The notes below the pieces were generated by a model. It worked only from the letters and a program-made list of their open reading frames with translations. It did not search any database and was not told the DNA's origin. From Gammaproteobacteria bacterium (GTDB lineage Bacteria; Pseudomonadota; Gammaproteobacteria; Xanthomonadales; Marinicellaceae): 64,000 nt of DNA. Below are positions 7,485 to 18,612 of the stretch, piece after piece (position 1 is the first letter of the stretch; each line of letters opens with the position of its first letter). The stretch covers positions 81,049 through 145,048 of the forward strand of contig JAUIGR010000002.1 of assembly GCA_030430025.1 (NCBI GenBank), in the 5' to 3' direction. The position numbers and the translations under genes are program-made.

Positions 7485-9528
7485 CTTGTTCCATATGTTT
7501 TCCAGGTGGTGCAATAAAGTTTCCTTGCACATAGTTAACCGCCATTTTCCACATGATACTCATGGTATTGGCATCTTCAATTTGCTCACAGATGACTTGT
7601 TTACCAAGTGTGTGTGCTTTTTCAATTAATTCTTTAACTGCGTTTTGATTTTCTTCATTATGAGATAAGTCCTCCATGAAACTGTGGTCAATCTTCAAAA
7701 TATCTACTGGGAAGTGTTTCAATATGCTAAAAGAGTTTAAACCGGAACCAAATTTTTCAACAATGATGACACAATGAATCTCTTTCAATACTTTGATAAT
7801 AGGTTTCATCTGTTTAGCATGTGTGACTAAATCGCTTTCTTTGATCTCAAAAGCCAATTTATCGCCACCTAAACCAAGAGTTTTAAGCTGGCTAGCCAGC
7901 CACTGTGGGAATGATGGGTCTGTCAGTGAATGGTGAGATATTTTGACCATCAATCCAACATTTTTGTCTGTGTCTTTGATGGCTTGCAATGCGGTCTTGG
8001 CAACCCATTGATCAATGTCTTTGATAAGACCATATTTTTCTGCTACAGGAAGAAATTGCACTGGAGATATAATACCTTCGTCTGATTGTAGTCTAATCAG
8101 TACTTCATAATGCTCTTTGTCTTCACCTTCTATGTTGATCACTGGTTGATAATTTAATATAAATTTGTCATGTAAAAGGCCTTCGGTGATTCGATCAATC
8201 CAAGCTTGTGAGGCCGCTTTGGCTTGTTTTTCTTCTTCTGCTGGATCGAAAATGGCGATGGCATTGCCACCCTTTTCTGTTAGTTTAGTTATTTGGTCTG
8301 TGAGAATCTTGATAACGCTGTTAGGTGTTTCTGATTCTTTGGTTAATTGTGTGACCGCTAATGAGATGGTACAGTTAACAGAAGTTTCTCCGGCGCTGAA
8401 AATTTCTTCAGATACCAAGCCTCGTAATTTTTCAGCTACTTTTTCTGTTTTTTCTATGGATAGTTTAAATTGTAGGACAAATGTATTACCAGCATAGCGA
8501 CAATAGATAATGTCTTGTCCCAGTTTTTTCTGCAAGAATTCAGCAATACTAACGATGAACTGGTCGTAGTTGCCGATTCCTTTATCTCGTTTAATGATTT
8601 CAGCATCATCAATTTCTATCATAATCAAGCTATCACCTTTGTCTGTTTTAGCTAGATCAATAGATGTTGATAAATGTTCATGGTAGTAGTTACGATTAAA
8701 GTATTTTGTCAATAGGTCCTTGTTTTTGATCTCAAATAACTCTTTTTCAACCTGAGGGTCTGCTGCAGGGAGATTAATGATAAATTGGGCGCATTGTTCA
8801 CTATTAATGGTGGCATTTGAAAAACTGATGATGCCTTGAAATGATTCTCCAGTAGCTTTTGCTAATTTAAACTCCATGTCTTCTTCCGGTAGATTATGTT
8901 TACTGATGTCTCGTAAAATTGCTTTGGCTTTTTGAAGATCCTCTTTGGCCACAAGATTAAGAAAAGGTGTTACTTCCAGTTCTTCGATATCATCATATTC
9001 AAATAATTCTTGGTAAGATTGATTAGAGTAGACATGCATACCATCATGGATGTATGCGATTGCTTGTTTTGATGAGTCTAATAATAGATCACAGCGTTTT
9101 TCTGTGTGTTTTAGTTCCAGTTTGAGCACAGTATTTTTTCTGCGTTCACGTAAAAAGTCCATCTCCCTGGTAACCATATACTTCATGTGTTCAGGTAATT
9201 TTGCTGTACAATAACCGTTGCTTCCATTTTTCAAAGCTTCTAGCACTAAGTCAGGATCTAGGTTGTTTACTAAACTGATGACAGGTATGTCTTTTCCTAT
9301 GCGTTTGATATGATCGATCACAGTAAGAACAGGCAAGTCAGATTGTGATTGTTGACAAAGTGTGATGTCTACAGGTTTTCGTTCTAAAATGCCCAATAAT
9401 TCTTCTTCTTCGATGCAATGAATGGGTCGTACTGCAATTTGGAAATTACGCAATAGTGAAAGAATCCGTTCCGCTTCTTCTTCAGATTGATGAACGATCA
9501 GTAAATTTATTGATTTTTCTGAGACCAA
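7477..9528 (-). CDS. FimX-like protein: REC-PAS-degenerate GGDEF-degenerate EAL
   Basis: 683 residues with a receiver-like domain (about 8-125) lacking an Asp at the usual phosphorylation strand (ITLCQQSQ), a PAS domain (about 145-255), a GGDEF domain (about 265-425) whose signature is AGNTF, and an EAL domain (about 440-680) whose signature is EVL. This architecture, including EVL, matches Pseudomonas FimX, a non-catalytic c-di-GMP receptor that promotes type IV pilus assembly. The start is TTG with AAGGAG upstream. gluQ follows with an overlapping start. The degenerate motifs point to a binding rather than an enzymatic role, which is inference. Confidence 0.85.
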   Translation of the reverse strand: MVSEKSINLLIVHQSEEEAERILSLLRNFQIAVRPIHCIEEEELLGILERKPVDITLCQQSQSDLPVLTVIDHIKRIGKDIPVISLVNNLDPDLVLEALKNGSNGYCTAKLPEHMKYMVTREMDFLRERRKNTVLKLELKHTEKRCDLLLDSSKQAIAYIHDGMHVYSNQSYQELFEYDDIEELEVTPFLNLVAKEDLQKAKAILRDISKHNLPEEDMEFKLAKATGESFQGIISFSNATINSEQCAQFIINLPAADPQVEKELFEIKNKDLLTKYFNRNYYHEHLSTSIDLAKTDKGDSLIMIEIDDAEIIKRDKGIGNYDQFIVSIAEFLQKKLGQDIIYCRYAGNTFVLQFKLSIEKTEKVAEKLRGLVSEEIFSAGETSVNCTISLAVTQLTKESETPNSVIKILTDQITKLTEKGGNAIAIFDPAEEEKQAKAASQAWIDRITEGLLHDKFILNYQPVINIEGEDKEHYEVLIRLQSDEGIISPVQFLPVAEKYGLIKDIDQWVAKTALQAIKDTDKNVGLMVKISHHSLTDPSFPQWLASQLKTLGLGGDKLAFEIKESDLVTHAKQMKPIIKVLKEIHCVIIVEKFGSGLNSFSILKHFPVDILKIDHSFMEDLSHNEENQNAVKELIEKAHTLGKQVICEQIEDANTMSIMWKMAVNYVQGNFIAPPGKHMEQVE

Positions 9529-9578
9529 AATAGACTCCTTTTATATTTTTGAGGTCTTTGCAATCCATAATTAGTATG

Positions 9579-9603
9579 AATCAAAAAAGCCTCCTTTTTG
9601 ATT
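9579..9603 (-). promoter_or_regulatory. Small hairpin upstream of the FimX-like gene
   Basis: AATCAAAAA and TTTTTGATT form a perfect 9-bp inverted repeat around a 7-base loop. On the minus strand the loop region reads AAGGAGG, a strong ribosome-binding-like sequence, about 55 bases ahead of the TTG start of the FimX-like gene; no obvious start codon follows it directly. The rest of the 282-base gap to moaE shows nothing I recognise. It may be a leader structure or terminator; low confidence. Confidence 0.3.
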
Positions 9604-9810
9604 TTCGTTCATTATAGCCATTTTAGTAGGGATGGTGAACGAGACGTATAAAAAATATCCCAATTTGATATTGTTTTGAACCAGTAACATGCAGTCATAT
9701 CAGAAAAACCTGAACTACATCAATTCAAATTTAATGATATTAAAGCCTTGGTTGCCTTTTGGGTAGAAAATGCAAACTGTTCTTAGATACTGATGTATCG
9801 ATAAATGGAG

Positions 9811-10224
9811 TCAACGAATATTTTCAATCCAACCAGATTCGCCATTTTCATAATATTCATTTTTCCAGATAGGAACGTCTTTTTTAACTGATGACAAGAT
9901 GTATTGGCAGGCTTCAAAAGCAGCTTGGCGATGGTCCGTTGAAACCCCAACCCAGATCGCTAAGTCGCCAATGACTAATTGACCAATACGATGGCTGCAA
10001 GCCGCTTCGTTAATCTCAAATTTTTCTTTAGCATGTTCGATAATTTGCTTTCCTACTTGCAGTGCCAGTTTTTCATGTGCTGAATAGTGCAAAGCAATGA
10101 CGGTTTGGCCACGATTGTGATTGCGTACCCAGCCTTCAAAACTAACAAAACCGCCACTTTGAGGATTTACTATCAGTTGTTTCATTGCCCTGGGATCAAT
10201 GGGTTGATCGCTGAGTGTAAACAT
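9811..10224 (-). CDS. moaE: Molybdopterin synthase catalytic subunit MoaE
   Basis: Large subunit of molybdopterin synthase, which with thiocarboxylated MoaD inserts the dithiolene sulfurs into cyclic pyranopterin monophosphate. Conserved segments GGFVSFEGWVRNHNRGQTVIALHYSAHE, HRIGQLVIGDLAIWVGVSTDHRQAAF and the catalytic lysine region VKKDVPIWKNEYYENG are visible. At 137 residues it is slightly shorter than E. coli MoaE. It is the last gene of the moaB-A-C-D-E operon and starts one base after moaD ends. Confidence 0.95.
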   Translation of the reverse strand: MFTLSDQPIDPRAMKQLIVNPQSGGFVSFEGWVRNHNRGQTVIALHYSAHEKLALQVGKQIIEHAKEKFEINEAACSHRIGQLVIGDLAIWVGVSTDHRQAAFEACQYILSSVKKDVPIWKNEYYENGESGWIENIR

Positions 10225-10464
10225 TTATCCTCCTGAGGCAGGGGGTAAAAAACCGATGACATCACCGTCAGAATAAGTATCCTTCCATTGGGCAAAGATA
10301 TCATTGACTACGGGTTTGATGCCACTGGTATCATCGTTAACCTGTCGCCATTGGCATAGGTTTTGATATAGTTTCTTTAAGGTTGGTTGTTCAGTTGACC
10401 ATGTCATACGATCTTCACCAAATAAGCTTCTAAGGCGGCCATAGAATTCGATGGTGACAATCAT
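10225..10464 (-). CDS. moaD: Molybdopterin synthase sulfur carrier subunit MoaD
   Basis: A ubiquitin-like small subunit (79 residues) that carries the sulfur as a C-terminal thiocarboxylate. The sequence ends in FLPPASGG, the essential Gly-Gly tail, and begins with VTIEFYGRLRSLFGED as expected for the beta-grasp fold. It overlaps moaC by 4 bases and abuts moaE, its partner. Confident from the tail plus context. Confidence 0.95.
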   Translation of the reverse strand: MIVTIEFYGRLRSLFGEDRMTWSTEQPTLKKLYQNLCQWRQVNDDTSGIKPVVNDIFAQWKDTYSDGDVIGFLPPASGG

Positions 10465-10955
10465 GGTTTAGCCCGTGAGTTGGTTGTGATATCGGATTTA
10501 CCGCCTGTTTTTTGGATTAAGCGGGTGTTGGTGATTTGGATGTCATGACTCAATGCTTTACACATGTCATAGACCGTTAAACCGGCTATAGATGCGCCTG
10601 TGAGGGCTTCCATTTCGACACCAGTTTTAGCGTGCAGTCGACAAATGCAACGGACAGTCAGGTTATTTTCTTCAGTGCTGTAGATGTTGATTTTACATGA
10701 CTCAAGAGTGATGGGGTGGCAAAACGGAATCAGCTCAGATGTTTTTTTTGCTGCCATCACACCAGCGATGATCGCGGTCTGAACCACGGGACCTTTTGCG
10801 CTCCAAATTTCACCATCATCAAGTGCAGCTTTGACTACATCTGGTAATATGACGGTACATTCAGCTGTTGCTTCTCTGATAGTGATGTCTTTATCACTGA
10901 CATCAATCATAATAGGTTGGTTGTTATGGTCAAGATGACTGAAATTTTTGCTCAT
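10461..10955 (-). CDS. moaC: Cyclic pyranopterin monophosphate synthase MoaC
   Basis: Converts the MoaA product 3',8-cyclo-7,8-dihydro-GTP to cyclic pyranopterin monophosphate. Signature stretches are AGVMAAKKTSELIPFCHPI, HAKTGVEMEALTGAS, LTVYDMCKAL and the late QKTGGKSD, which hold the active-site His, Glu, Asp and Lys residues. Its 164 residues are the normal length. It lies 3 bases after moaA and overlaps moaD by 4 bases, in pathway order. Confidence 0.96.
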   Translation of the reverse strand: MSKNFSHLDHNNQPIMIDVSDKDITIREATAECTVILPDVVKAALDDGEIWSAKGPVVQTAIIAGVMAAKKTSELIPFCHPITLESCKINIYSTEENNLTVRCICRLHAKTGVEMEALTGASIAGLTVYDMCKALSHDIQITNTRLIQKTGGKSDITTNSRAKP

Positions 10956-10958
10956 ACG

Positions 10959-11963
10959 TTAACCTCCCATAACGAACATTTCAATTTTTTTTGAACGGCG
11001 ATTATTATTTTTTTGCCGTAGAGCAGAATATTGGTTATCTCGGTTACGCCAAATGAATTGTAATTTTTCTGTAAGCATATTGGCATTGTCTATCACATCT
11101 TTAATGTTGTGCCCTTGTGAGGCAAATAGGCAGTTATAGATGAATCCATCAGCTGATAATCGCACACGATTACAATCATCGCAAAAAGGTTGGCTAATAG
11201 AGGTAATCATACCAAATTCTTCATTGTTGTCATCAAAACTATAACGTTTAGCCACTTCACCAGAGTTGATGGGCATTTTGTGGTGATATGACCAGTGTTG
11301 TTGGATGATTCGTAATACCTCCTTGGCAGGCATTACTTTTGCTTGTTGCCAGTGGTTGATGTTGCCGACATCCATGAATTCTATAAAACGCACGATCGCT
11401 GTTGTACCTCGAAAGCGTTTCAATATTGGAATCACTTGATGTTCATTCAGGCCTTTTTGAATGACGGTATTGATCTTTACTTGTTTTAGAGGACTGGCTA
11501 GACAAGAGTCTATTACATCCAATATTGCTTGCGCTGAATAATCGGTACCAGTGATTTGTGCAAAAAGTGGATCTTCAACAGCATCAAGGCTGATGGTTAC
11601 CCGATCCAATCCGGCTTCAATCAGGTCGAAAAGCACTGGTGGCAGTAGCATCCCGTTAGTGGTCAATGCGATTTCATTAATGCCTTCAATGGCTTTGATG
11701 CGCTCAACCAATAGGTGTAAATTTTTTCGAAGCAGTGGTTCACCACCTGTCAAACGAACTTTTTTGACACCCAATTGCGCAAAACAATGAACCACATTAA
11801 TCATTTCATCAAAACTCAAGTAGTGTTCAGTGGCATTTTGGCTGCGCATCACTTCATGCTGTTCCATGGGCAGACAATAGCAACATCGAAATTGACAGCG
11901 GTTGGTTACAGAAATCCGCAGATCGTGACAAGGTCTACCAAGTTGGTCAATAAGTTGACTCAT
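10959..11963 (-). CDS. moaA: GTP 3',8-cyclase MoaA (radical SAM)
   Basis: A radical SAM enzyme that starts molybdenum cofactor synthesis from GTP. The N-terminal [4Fe-4S] cluster motif C23-x3-C27-x2-C30 is present in NRCQFRCCYCLP. LTGGEPLLRK and GLDRVTISLD follow, the second cluster cysteines lie in PFCDDCNRVRLSADGFIYNC, and the protein ends in Gly-Gly as required for activity. At 334 residues it is of standard length. It is preceded by moaB (24-base gap) and followed by moaC (3-base gap). Confidence 0.96.
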   Translation of the reverse strand: MSQLIDQLGRPCHDLRISVTNRCQFRCCYCLPMEQHEVMRSQNATEHYLSFDEMINVVHCFAQLGVKKVRLTGGEPLLRKNLHLLVERIKAIEGINEIALTTNGMLLPPVLFDLIEAGLDRVTISLDAVEDPLFAQITGTDYSAQAILDVIDSCLASPLKQVKINTVIQKGLNEHQVIPILKRFRGTTAIVRFIEFMDVGNINHWQQAKVMPAKEVLRIIQQHWSYHHKMPINSGEVAKRYSFDDNNEEFGMITSISQPFCDDCNRVRLSADGFIYNCLFASQGHNIKDVIDNANMLTEKLQFIWRNRDNQYSALRQKNNNRRSKKIEMFVMGG

Positions 11964-11987
11964 TTTGAGTTATATTTTTGGTTTGAT

Positions 11988-12503
11988 TTAGTCATTGCTT
12001 TGTTCTTTTAATTGGCTAACAAAATTACAAGGTTTGTGACTGGCATCTAATTGTTCAGACAAAATGTGTTCCCACGCTGTTCGGCAGGCGTTAGTGGAAC
12101 CTGGCATGGCTACCACCAAGGTGTGATTAGCGATGCCGGCGAATGCTCGAGATTGTATTGTCGAACTGCCAATTTGACGATAAGAAATGTGCCTAAATAA
12201 CTCACCGAAACCAGGTATGGCTCTTTTCAGCAAGGGTTTTATCGCTTCGGTTGTGACATCACGGCTACTGAAACCTGTGCCACCAGTGATTAAAACCACA
12301 TCAATCTTTTGACGATGAATCCAGTCAGAAACCATGGCTCTGAGATGATAAAAATCATCTTTGATGATGCATTTTTCCATAATCAAGTGACCGTCTTTTT
12401 CTGCGAGTTCTTTCAATAAATATCCTGATTTGTCAGTCTTTTCAGTGCGTGTGTCACTAACAGTTAATATCGCTATATTGAGTGGTGAAAATGCTTCAGA
12501 CAT
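11988..12503 (-). CDS. moaB: Molybdenum cofactor biosynthesis protein MoaB (MogA/MoaB family)
   Basis: A MogA/MoaB-fold protein linked to adenylylation of molybdopterin; in Gammaproteobacteria the exact role of MoaB is less clear than that of MogA. The motifs [38 protein letters not shown] and [14 protein letters not shown] are clear. I prefer the ATG at 12503 (171 residues) because it aligns with E. coli MoaB; an in-frame ATG at 12539 adds 12 residues. Neither has a clear ribosome binding site. It is first in the moa operon and divergent from katG. Confidence 0.9.
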   Translation of the reverse strand: MSEAFSPLNIAILTVSDTRTEKTDKSGYLLKELAEKDGHLIMEKCIIKDDFYHLRAMVSDWIHRQKIDVVLITGGTGFSSRDVTTEAIKPLLKRAIPGFGELFRHISYRQIGSSTIQSRAFAGIANHTLVVAMPGSTNACRTAWEHILSEQLDASHKPCNFVSQLKEQSND

Positions 12504-12695
12504 GTATTTGATTGATGGTTTCGTTTGTTTTCCATTCATTTTAACCGGATAACAATTGGATTGATAGTTGTACAGTTTTATTACGAATTTTTAATAGAAA
12601 GGAACAATTGTTTATTTGATTGTTATTTCCGATTGATTCATGCGATTTATACTATTTTACACAATATGGATAGTGATTGTATGATGGGTTAATAG

Positions 12696-14891
<2,196 letters not shown>

Positions 14892-14903
14892 GCCGTTTAT
14901 ATA

Positions 14904-14938
14904 TGCAAGGATGATAGGTGAGGTTTCCCATCCTTGCA
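14904..14938 (+). terminator. Hairpin downstream of katG
   Basis: TGCAAGGATG (14904-14913) pairs with CATCCTTGCA (14929-14938), a 10-bp stem 13 bases after the katG stop. No real T-run follows, so it may be a terminator or only an mRNA-end stabiliser. Confidence 0.5.
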
Positions 14939-15121
14939 ATATGCCTGTTCAGGTTGTGGTGTCTTAGCCGTGGAGAATTATGACCCTGTGCCATTATTAT
15001 TGGTTGCAGTATGGTTCTTTGGTGTGATGGTGTTCACAAAACAGTTGCATTGGTGATTCATTGGAAATTCAGGGGTTTTCTGTACTATATAGTGGTGATA
15101 GATTTAAATTTTAGGTGATTT

Positions 15122-15412
15122 ATGAAAACTTATGGTTGGTTGATGTTGTTGGTGATGGCAGGGCATGTTAAGGCTAATGGAATTCATCAGGAAGCATGGC
15201 AATGTGGCAATGAAGGGTGCGATGTAGTTTGTCATGAGCCAGGCAAGCAATGGGATAGTTATTTGCATGTTAAAGAAAAAATTGAAGTGACACATTTCGT
15301 GCATTCAGGTGTTCGTCAGCTCAAAGCTGAAGTTGAGAAAGGGCAATTCACTGTTCTAGATACACATCCTGAGTGGCAGTCTTGTCGCATTTCGGGCATC
15401 ATTTCTGAGTGA
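15122..15412 (+). CDS. Small secreted hypothetical protein
   Basis: 96 residues. The N terminus MKTYGWLMLLVMAGHVKANG looks like a Sec signal peptide with cleavage after VKA. The mature part has four cysteines (QCGNEGC, VVCHEP and a late SCR) that could form disulfides in the periplasm. TAGGTG lies 8-13 bases before the ATG. I do not recognise the family. It stands alone between katG and the first of two unknown paralogs. Confidence 0.6.
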   Translation: MKTYGWLMLLVMAGHVKANGIHQEAWQCGNEGCDVVCHEPGKQWDSYLHVKEKIEVTHFVHSGVRQLKAEVEKGQFTVLDTHPEWQSCRISGIISE

Positions 15413-15516
15413 TGTATAAGATTGTGTGATTTATTGACTGTGAGTTGGAAGTGGCATTTAGATTTGAGAGTCAGTATAGTATAGATGTTGTATTGCTAAT
15501 ACAACAAGAGATATAG

Positions 15517-16431
15517 ATGTTCAAAAAAGTAGTAGGTACCTATAGAGTGTTTAAATTGCTTCGTCAAGCCAAGAAGGAAGGGTGGTCCGAGGACAAAATA
15601 GACAAAGAGGTGGGTGCTTTGTTTGAGGAGAATTTGACTAAACAACCAGCTGATTATTTAGAAGGTACTTTTTTTGCTGATGAAAAAAATGATATTAAGC
15701 CGAAGGTTGGTGTGCCTGAAGATATCAAAAAAATTTGGGGTATTGATGAGTCAGATCTAGATGAAGAGGAAGGCTCAATTCAAGCTTCAAAAGAGTTGCA
15801 GAATGAATACCTTGAGTGTGTACGTAGGCTTGTATTTGCATGGGATCCATGTGAATCAGGTGCGCCAATGGTCAGTGTTAATAATCCTTACGGTTCAGAG
15901 GATATGTTCGTCAATCTTGCGAATGTATTTAACAATAGTGACAATAGCGTTTTAGCACAAAGGCATCTTGAAGTATCTGTTTTCTTAATGCGGTTTATGC
16001 GTGATGCTGAGTTACCAGATGGGATGTATGAAATAAAAAATACGACATTCAAAGCGTTGTCGGAACAATTGCCAGAACGAACTTATACGTGGGCTAATGA
16101 ACGACAGTTTCATTTCAAAAAAGAACATCGATTGCTGTTAAGTTATTTTTGTTTTCGTTGGTTGATAGGTGAGTCGGTTGAAGAAAGGTTGTCATATGGA
16201 TATCCAACGGTTGGTGTAGATCCGAAAAGACCTTATGGGGCATTTTCTTATCATCAGTTAGAGATGGCCGAAATTCTCGATTATCGAGTTTTAAAAAACG
16301 AAGATGGAGAATGTGAGTTACCAGATGGACTGGATGAGAAATTGACTGATTTGCATTTTGAGATGTTACCGGCTATTCAAGTGTTTGTTGAACATGCTAT
16401 GATCGATCTTGCTCCTATAGGAAAAACTTGA
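15517..16431 (+). CDS. Hypothetical protein, paralog 1 of a pair
   Basis: 304 residues, soluble, no signal peptide or membrane segment, acidic. It is clearly homologous to the product at 17580-18470 along its whole length, by eye well over half identical. Shared blocks are WDP..GAPMVSV, NTTFKA, FHFK-EHRLLL, EERL-YGYPT and the C-terminal VDPKRPYGAFSY, then DLHFE-LPAIQVFVEHA. I do not recognise a family or catalytic motif. The two genes flank a 1.1-kb gene-free stretch containing repeat copy B and a nested MITE. Recent duplication or joint acquisition is inferred. Confidence 0.7.
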   Translation: MFKKVVGTYRVFKLLRQAKKEGWSEDKIDKEVGALFEENLTKQPADYLEGTFFADEKNDIKPKVGVPEDIKKIWGIDESDLDEEEGSIQASKELQNEYLECVRRLVFAWDPCESGAPMVSVNNPYGSEDMFVNLANVFNNSDNSVLAQRHLEVSVFLMRFMRDAELPDGMYEIKNTTFKALSEQLPERTYTWANERQFHFKKEHRLLLSYFCFRWLIGESVEERLSYGYPTVGVDPKRPYGAFSYHQLEMAEILDYRVLKNEDGECELPDGLDEKLTDLHFEMLPAIQVFVEHAMIDLAPIGKT

Positions 16432-16631
16432 TTGGGGTAAAGAAAGTCTTAATTATCTATTAAAGCCCTTCGCATGATTCTGTGACCTTCTTCAAACTTT
16501 CTAAAAAGTGGTAAATGATGTCTTGTCACCTTGCAGAAGAAATAACTCATTAATAGAGGTGCTTCCAGTTATTAGCAAGATTTATAAAGCGAATATAACG
16601 CTAATAAAAAAAGACAAGTCGTCCAGTAATG
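16432..16631. other. Gene-free stretch between paralog 1 and repeat copy B
   Basis: AT-rich sequence with no supported ORF. A weak inverted segment TTAGCAAG..GCTAATAA is present near 16575-16605. Nothing else is recognised; the following 464 bases are repeat copy B with its insertion. Confidence 0.5.
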
Positions 16632-17095
16632 AGTCGAACCTGAAAAATGCATAACTTATTGTTAAATATAAAGAGACCTCTGCATAAGTCGTGAATCAAG
16701 ATAAAAAGTCTAAAATCCTCAATTTTTGCGTCAGCAAACTGAGCAATAGCATTGCTATTACTTGCGTTTGCTTCCTTAAACTTTAAGATTTTATCTCTTT
16801 TTTTTTCAATAATTTAGACTTATGAAGAGGTTTCAAAGAGTTACTTCAATCTTGCACATTTTTTCGACCAGGAAACAGGTGCCACGATGTATTTTTATTC
16901 GCCGCTTCCATGCGGCTCATAGGCTGATGTGAAAAAGTTTTCCAGAAACTTTTTCTGGTCGAGATGGTGTGACACATGAAAGTACCGCCTTGAGCTGTCA
17001 GATTCAAGTGAGGTCAAAAAACACCAACAAAACCACACTTTTGCGGTTCAGTGTTTTTTGACTGATTATGAAAAAGGCCATGATGGACTTTTTCA
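16632..17095 (-). repeat. Interspersed structured repeat, copy B (reverse orientation, interrupted)
   Basis: Read on the minus strand it follows copies A and D: TGAAAAAGTCC, a TGTTTTTTGACC region, AGCTCAAGGCGG, AAGTTTCTGGAAAACTTTTTC, GCCGCATGGAAGCGGC, CTGGTCGAAAAAATGTGCAA, then GCATTTTTCAGGTTCGACT as the right end. It is split by a 162-bp insertion at 16673-16834; without that it is about 300 bp. The GTCGAGATGG variant near the middle extends the hairpin that in other copies reads ATCGACC. Confidence 0.85.
16673..16834. mobile_element. 162-bp MITE-like element nested in repeat copy B
   Basis: The ends GAGACCTCTGCATAAGTC and (reverse complement of the right end) GAAACCTCTTCATAAGTC match at 16 of 18 positions, forming terminal inverted repeats. 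Flanking AAA on both sides (16670-16672 and 16835-16837) is a 3-bp target duplication: copies A and C read straight across this point (TTTATATTTAACAATA type). It has no coding capacity; the interior holds AGCAATAGCATTGCTATT, a palindromic stretch. The ends resemble IS5-type termini from memory, so it is probably mobilised in trans by such a transposase. Confidence 0.8.
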
Positions 17096-17579
17096 TAGGG
17101 TTGGCTAATCAAATAGAAATCGCATTGTGCGAAACAAAATGAGCCGTATCTGAAATGAGTGAGATACAGTCTATTCCTCCTTCAAGTATATAATTTTGTT
17201 GTCAAAATAATTGATCTTTGGCAAGAGACTTAGACTCAAAACTTAATTTGTTTTTTAAAACAACTTAAATTTTTAAAAAAAAGATGGCCCATTTGCCTAT
17301 TTTTTTCGTTGGTTTAGGTATACAGGATCTATGCTCAGTTCTCGGCAATAGAAGCAAGGTTTTATAAAAAACTAAGACCGAGGAACGCAGACTAAATCAC
17401 GGTTTACTTGTAGTTTGGCAAGTTTAATAGCATTAAAGCGGATGTGTCGTTAGCTGGACATTCGATGTGGAGTAACTGTTTTTGTCTGAGGTAAGGCTAT
17501 TAATTGATCTAACTGAAATCACACACTTAAGTGAATGTGCTGATTTAATGACAACAAAAGAACAATAGGAATCCACGTA
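17096..17579. other. Gene-free upstream region of paralog 2
   Basis: 484 AT-rich bases without a supported ORF. It contains small hairpins, for example GTATCT..AGATAC near 17147-17168 and ATTTTG TTGT CAAAAT near 17190-17205, and A/T tracts. It presumably carries the promoter of the 17580 gene; an AGGAA lies about 9 bases before that start. Confidence 0.45.
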
Positions 17580-18470
17580 ATGTTCGAAAAAATAATGTTT
17601 AGTTATGACATAGTAAAGTTGATGTGTCAAGCTCAGAAAGAAGAGTGGTCAGAGGAGCAAATCGATGCCGAAATAGGGGCCATAATGAAACAAAAGGTTG
17701 CTGAAAAAGTAACTCATTTTCCTGATAATTTGCTCTTCAATGATGGTGAAAATACACTCGTTCCAAAGATTAAAATACCTGAAAACATCAAAAAAATTTG
17801 GGATGTGGATGGGCGGTTCTATGATGACGGAAGGAGACCAATTGGAGTTTTGAAGGGGTTTCCGGCAAAGTATATTGAGTGTATACGCAAATTTGTCTTT
17901 GTATGGGATCCCTATGACATGGGCGCACCGATGGTCAGTGTTGATAGACCTTATGGTTCAGTGCGAATGTTTGATGATTTGGCGGTTATATTTGATAGTC
18001 ATGACCAAGAGGTTTTGGCACAACATCATCTCGAAATTTCCTCTTTTCTCATAGAGTTTATTCAACAAGCTGAATTATCAGAAGGGATGTATGATGTAAA
18101 AAATACAACCTTCAAAGCAATGTCAAAGGAATTACCTAAAAGAACTTATGCTTGGGCCAATGAACCCATGTTTCATTTTAAAGAAGAACATCGGTTACTG
18201 CTCAATCATTTTTGTTTTCATTGGCTGAAGGGAGAGTCGATTGAAGAACGATTGACCTATGGGTATCCAACGATTGGGGTTGATCCGAAAAGACCATATG
18301 GTGCATTTTCTTATTATCAAGTAGCGATGGCGAAGATTCTTAATTATGATCTATCAAAGAATGAAGAGGGTGATCATCAATTATCAGAGAAGTTATATGA
18401 AGAACTTACTGATTTGCATTTTGAGTTATTGCCAGCCATTCAGGTGTTCGTTGAACATGCTACCATGTGA
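17580..18470 (+). CDS. Hypothetical protein, paralog 2 of a pair
   Basis: 296 residues, soluble, no signal peptide; a full-length paralog of the 15517-16431 product. The N terminus MFEKIMFSYDIVKLMCQAQKEEWSEEQID aligns with MFKKVVGTYRVFKLLRQAKKEGWSEDKID of paralog 1. The most conserved part is the C-terminal half (NTTFKAMSKELPKRTYAWANE, GYPTIGVDPKRPYGAFSYYQ, DLHFELLPAIQVFVEHAT). The gene lies between repeat copy B (minus orientation) and the truncated copy C (plus orientation). Function is unknown; the context is an accessory island rather than an operon. Confidence 0.7.
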   Translation: MFEKIMFSYDIVKLMCQAQKEEWSEEQIDAEIGAIMKQKVAEKVTHFPDNLLFNDGENTLVPKIKIPENIKKIWDVDGRFYDDGRRPIGVLKGFPAKYIECIRKFVFVWDPYDMGAPMVSVDRPYGSVRMFDDLAVIFDSHDQEVLAQHHLEISSFLIEFIQQAELSEGMYDVKNTTFKAMSKELPKRTYAWANEPMFHFKEEHRLLLNHFCFHWLKGESIEERLTYGYPTIGVDPKRPYGAFSYYQVAMAKILNYDLSKNEEGDHQLSEKLYEELTDLHFELLPAIQVFVEHATM

Positions 18471-18612
18471 TTTTACCACTTTTAATCAAGTATGACTGTG
18501 AAGTATGAAACAACATTACGTTATGATTTAAATCTGGTCAGGAAAGCTGTTTTTTGTTTCTGATGTAGGGCGGTTGGCGTTGGATATTGGATCGTTGTTA
18601 TTTTTATAGTGA

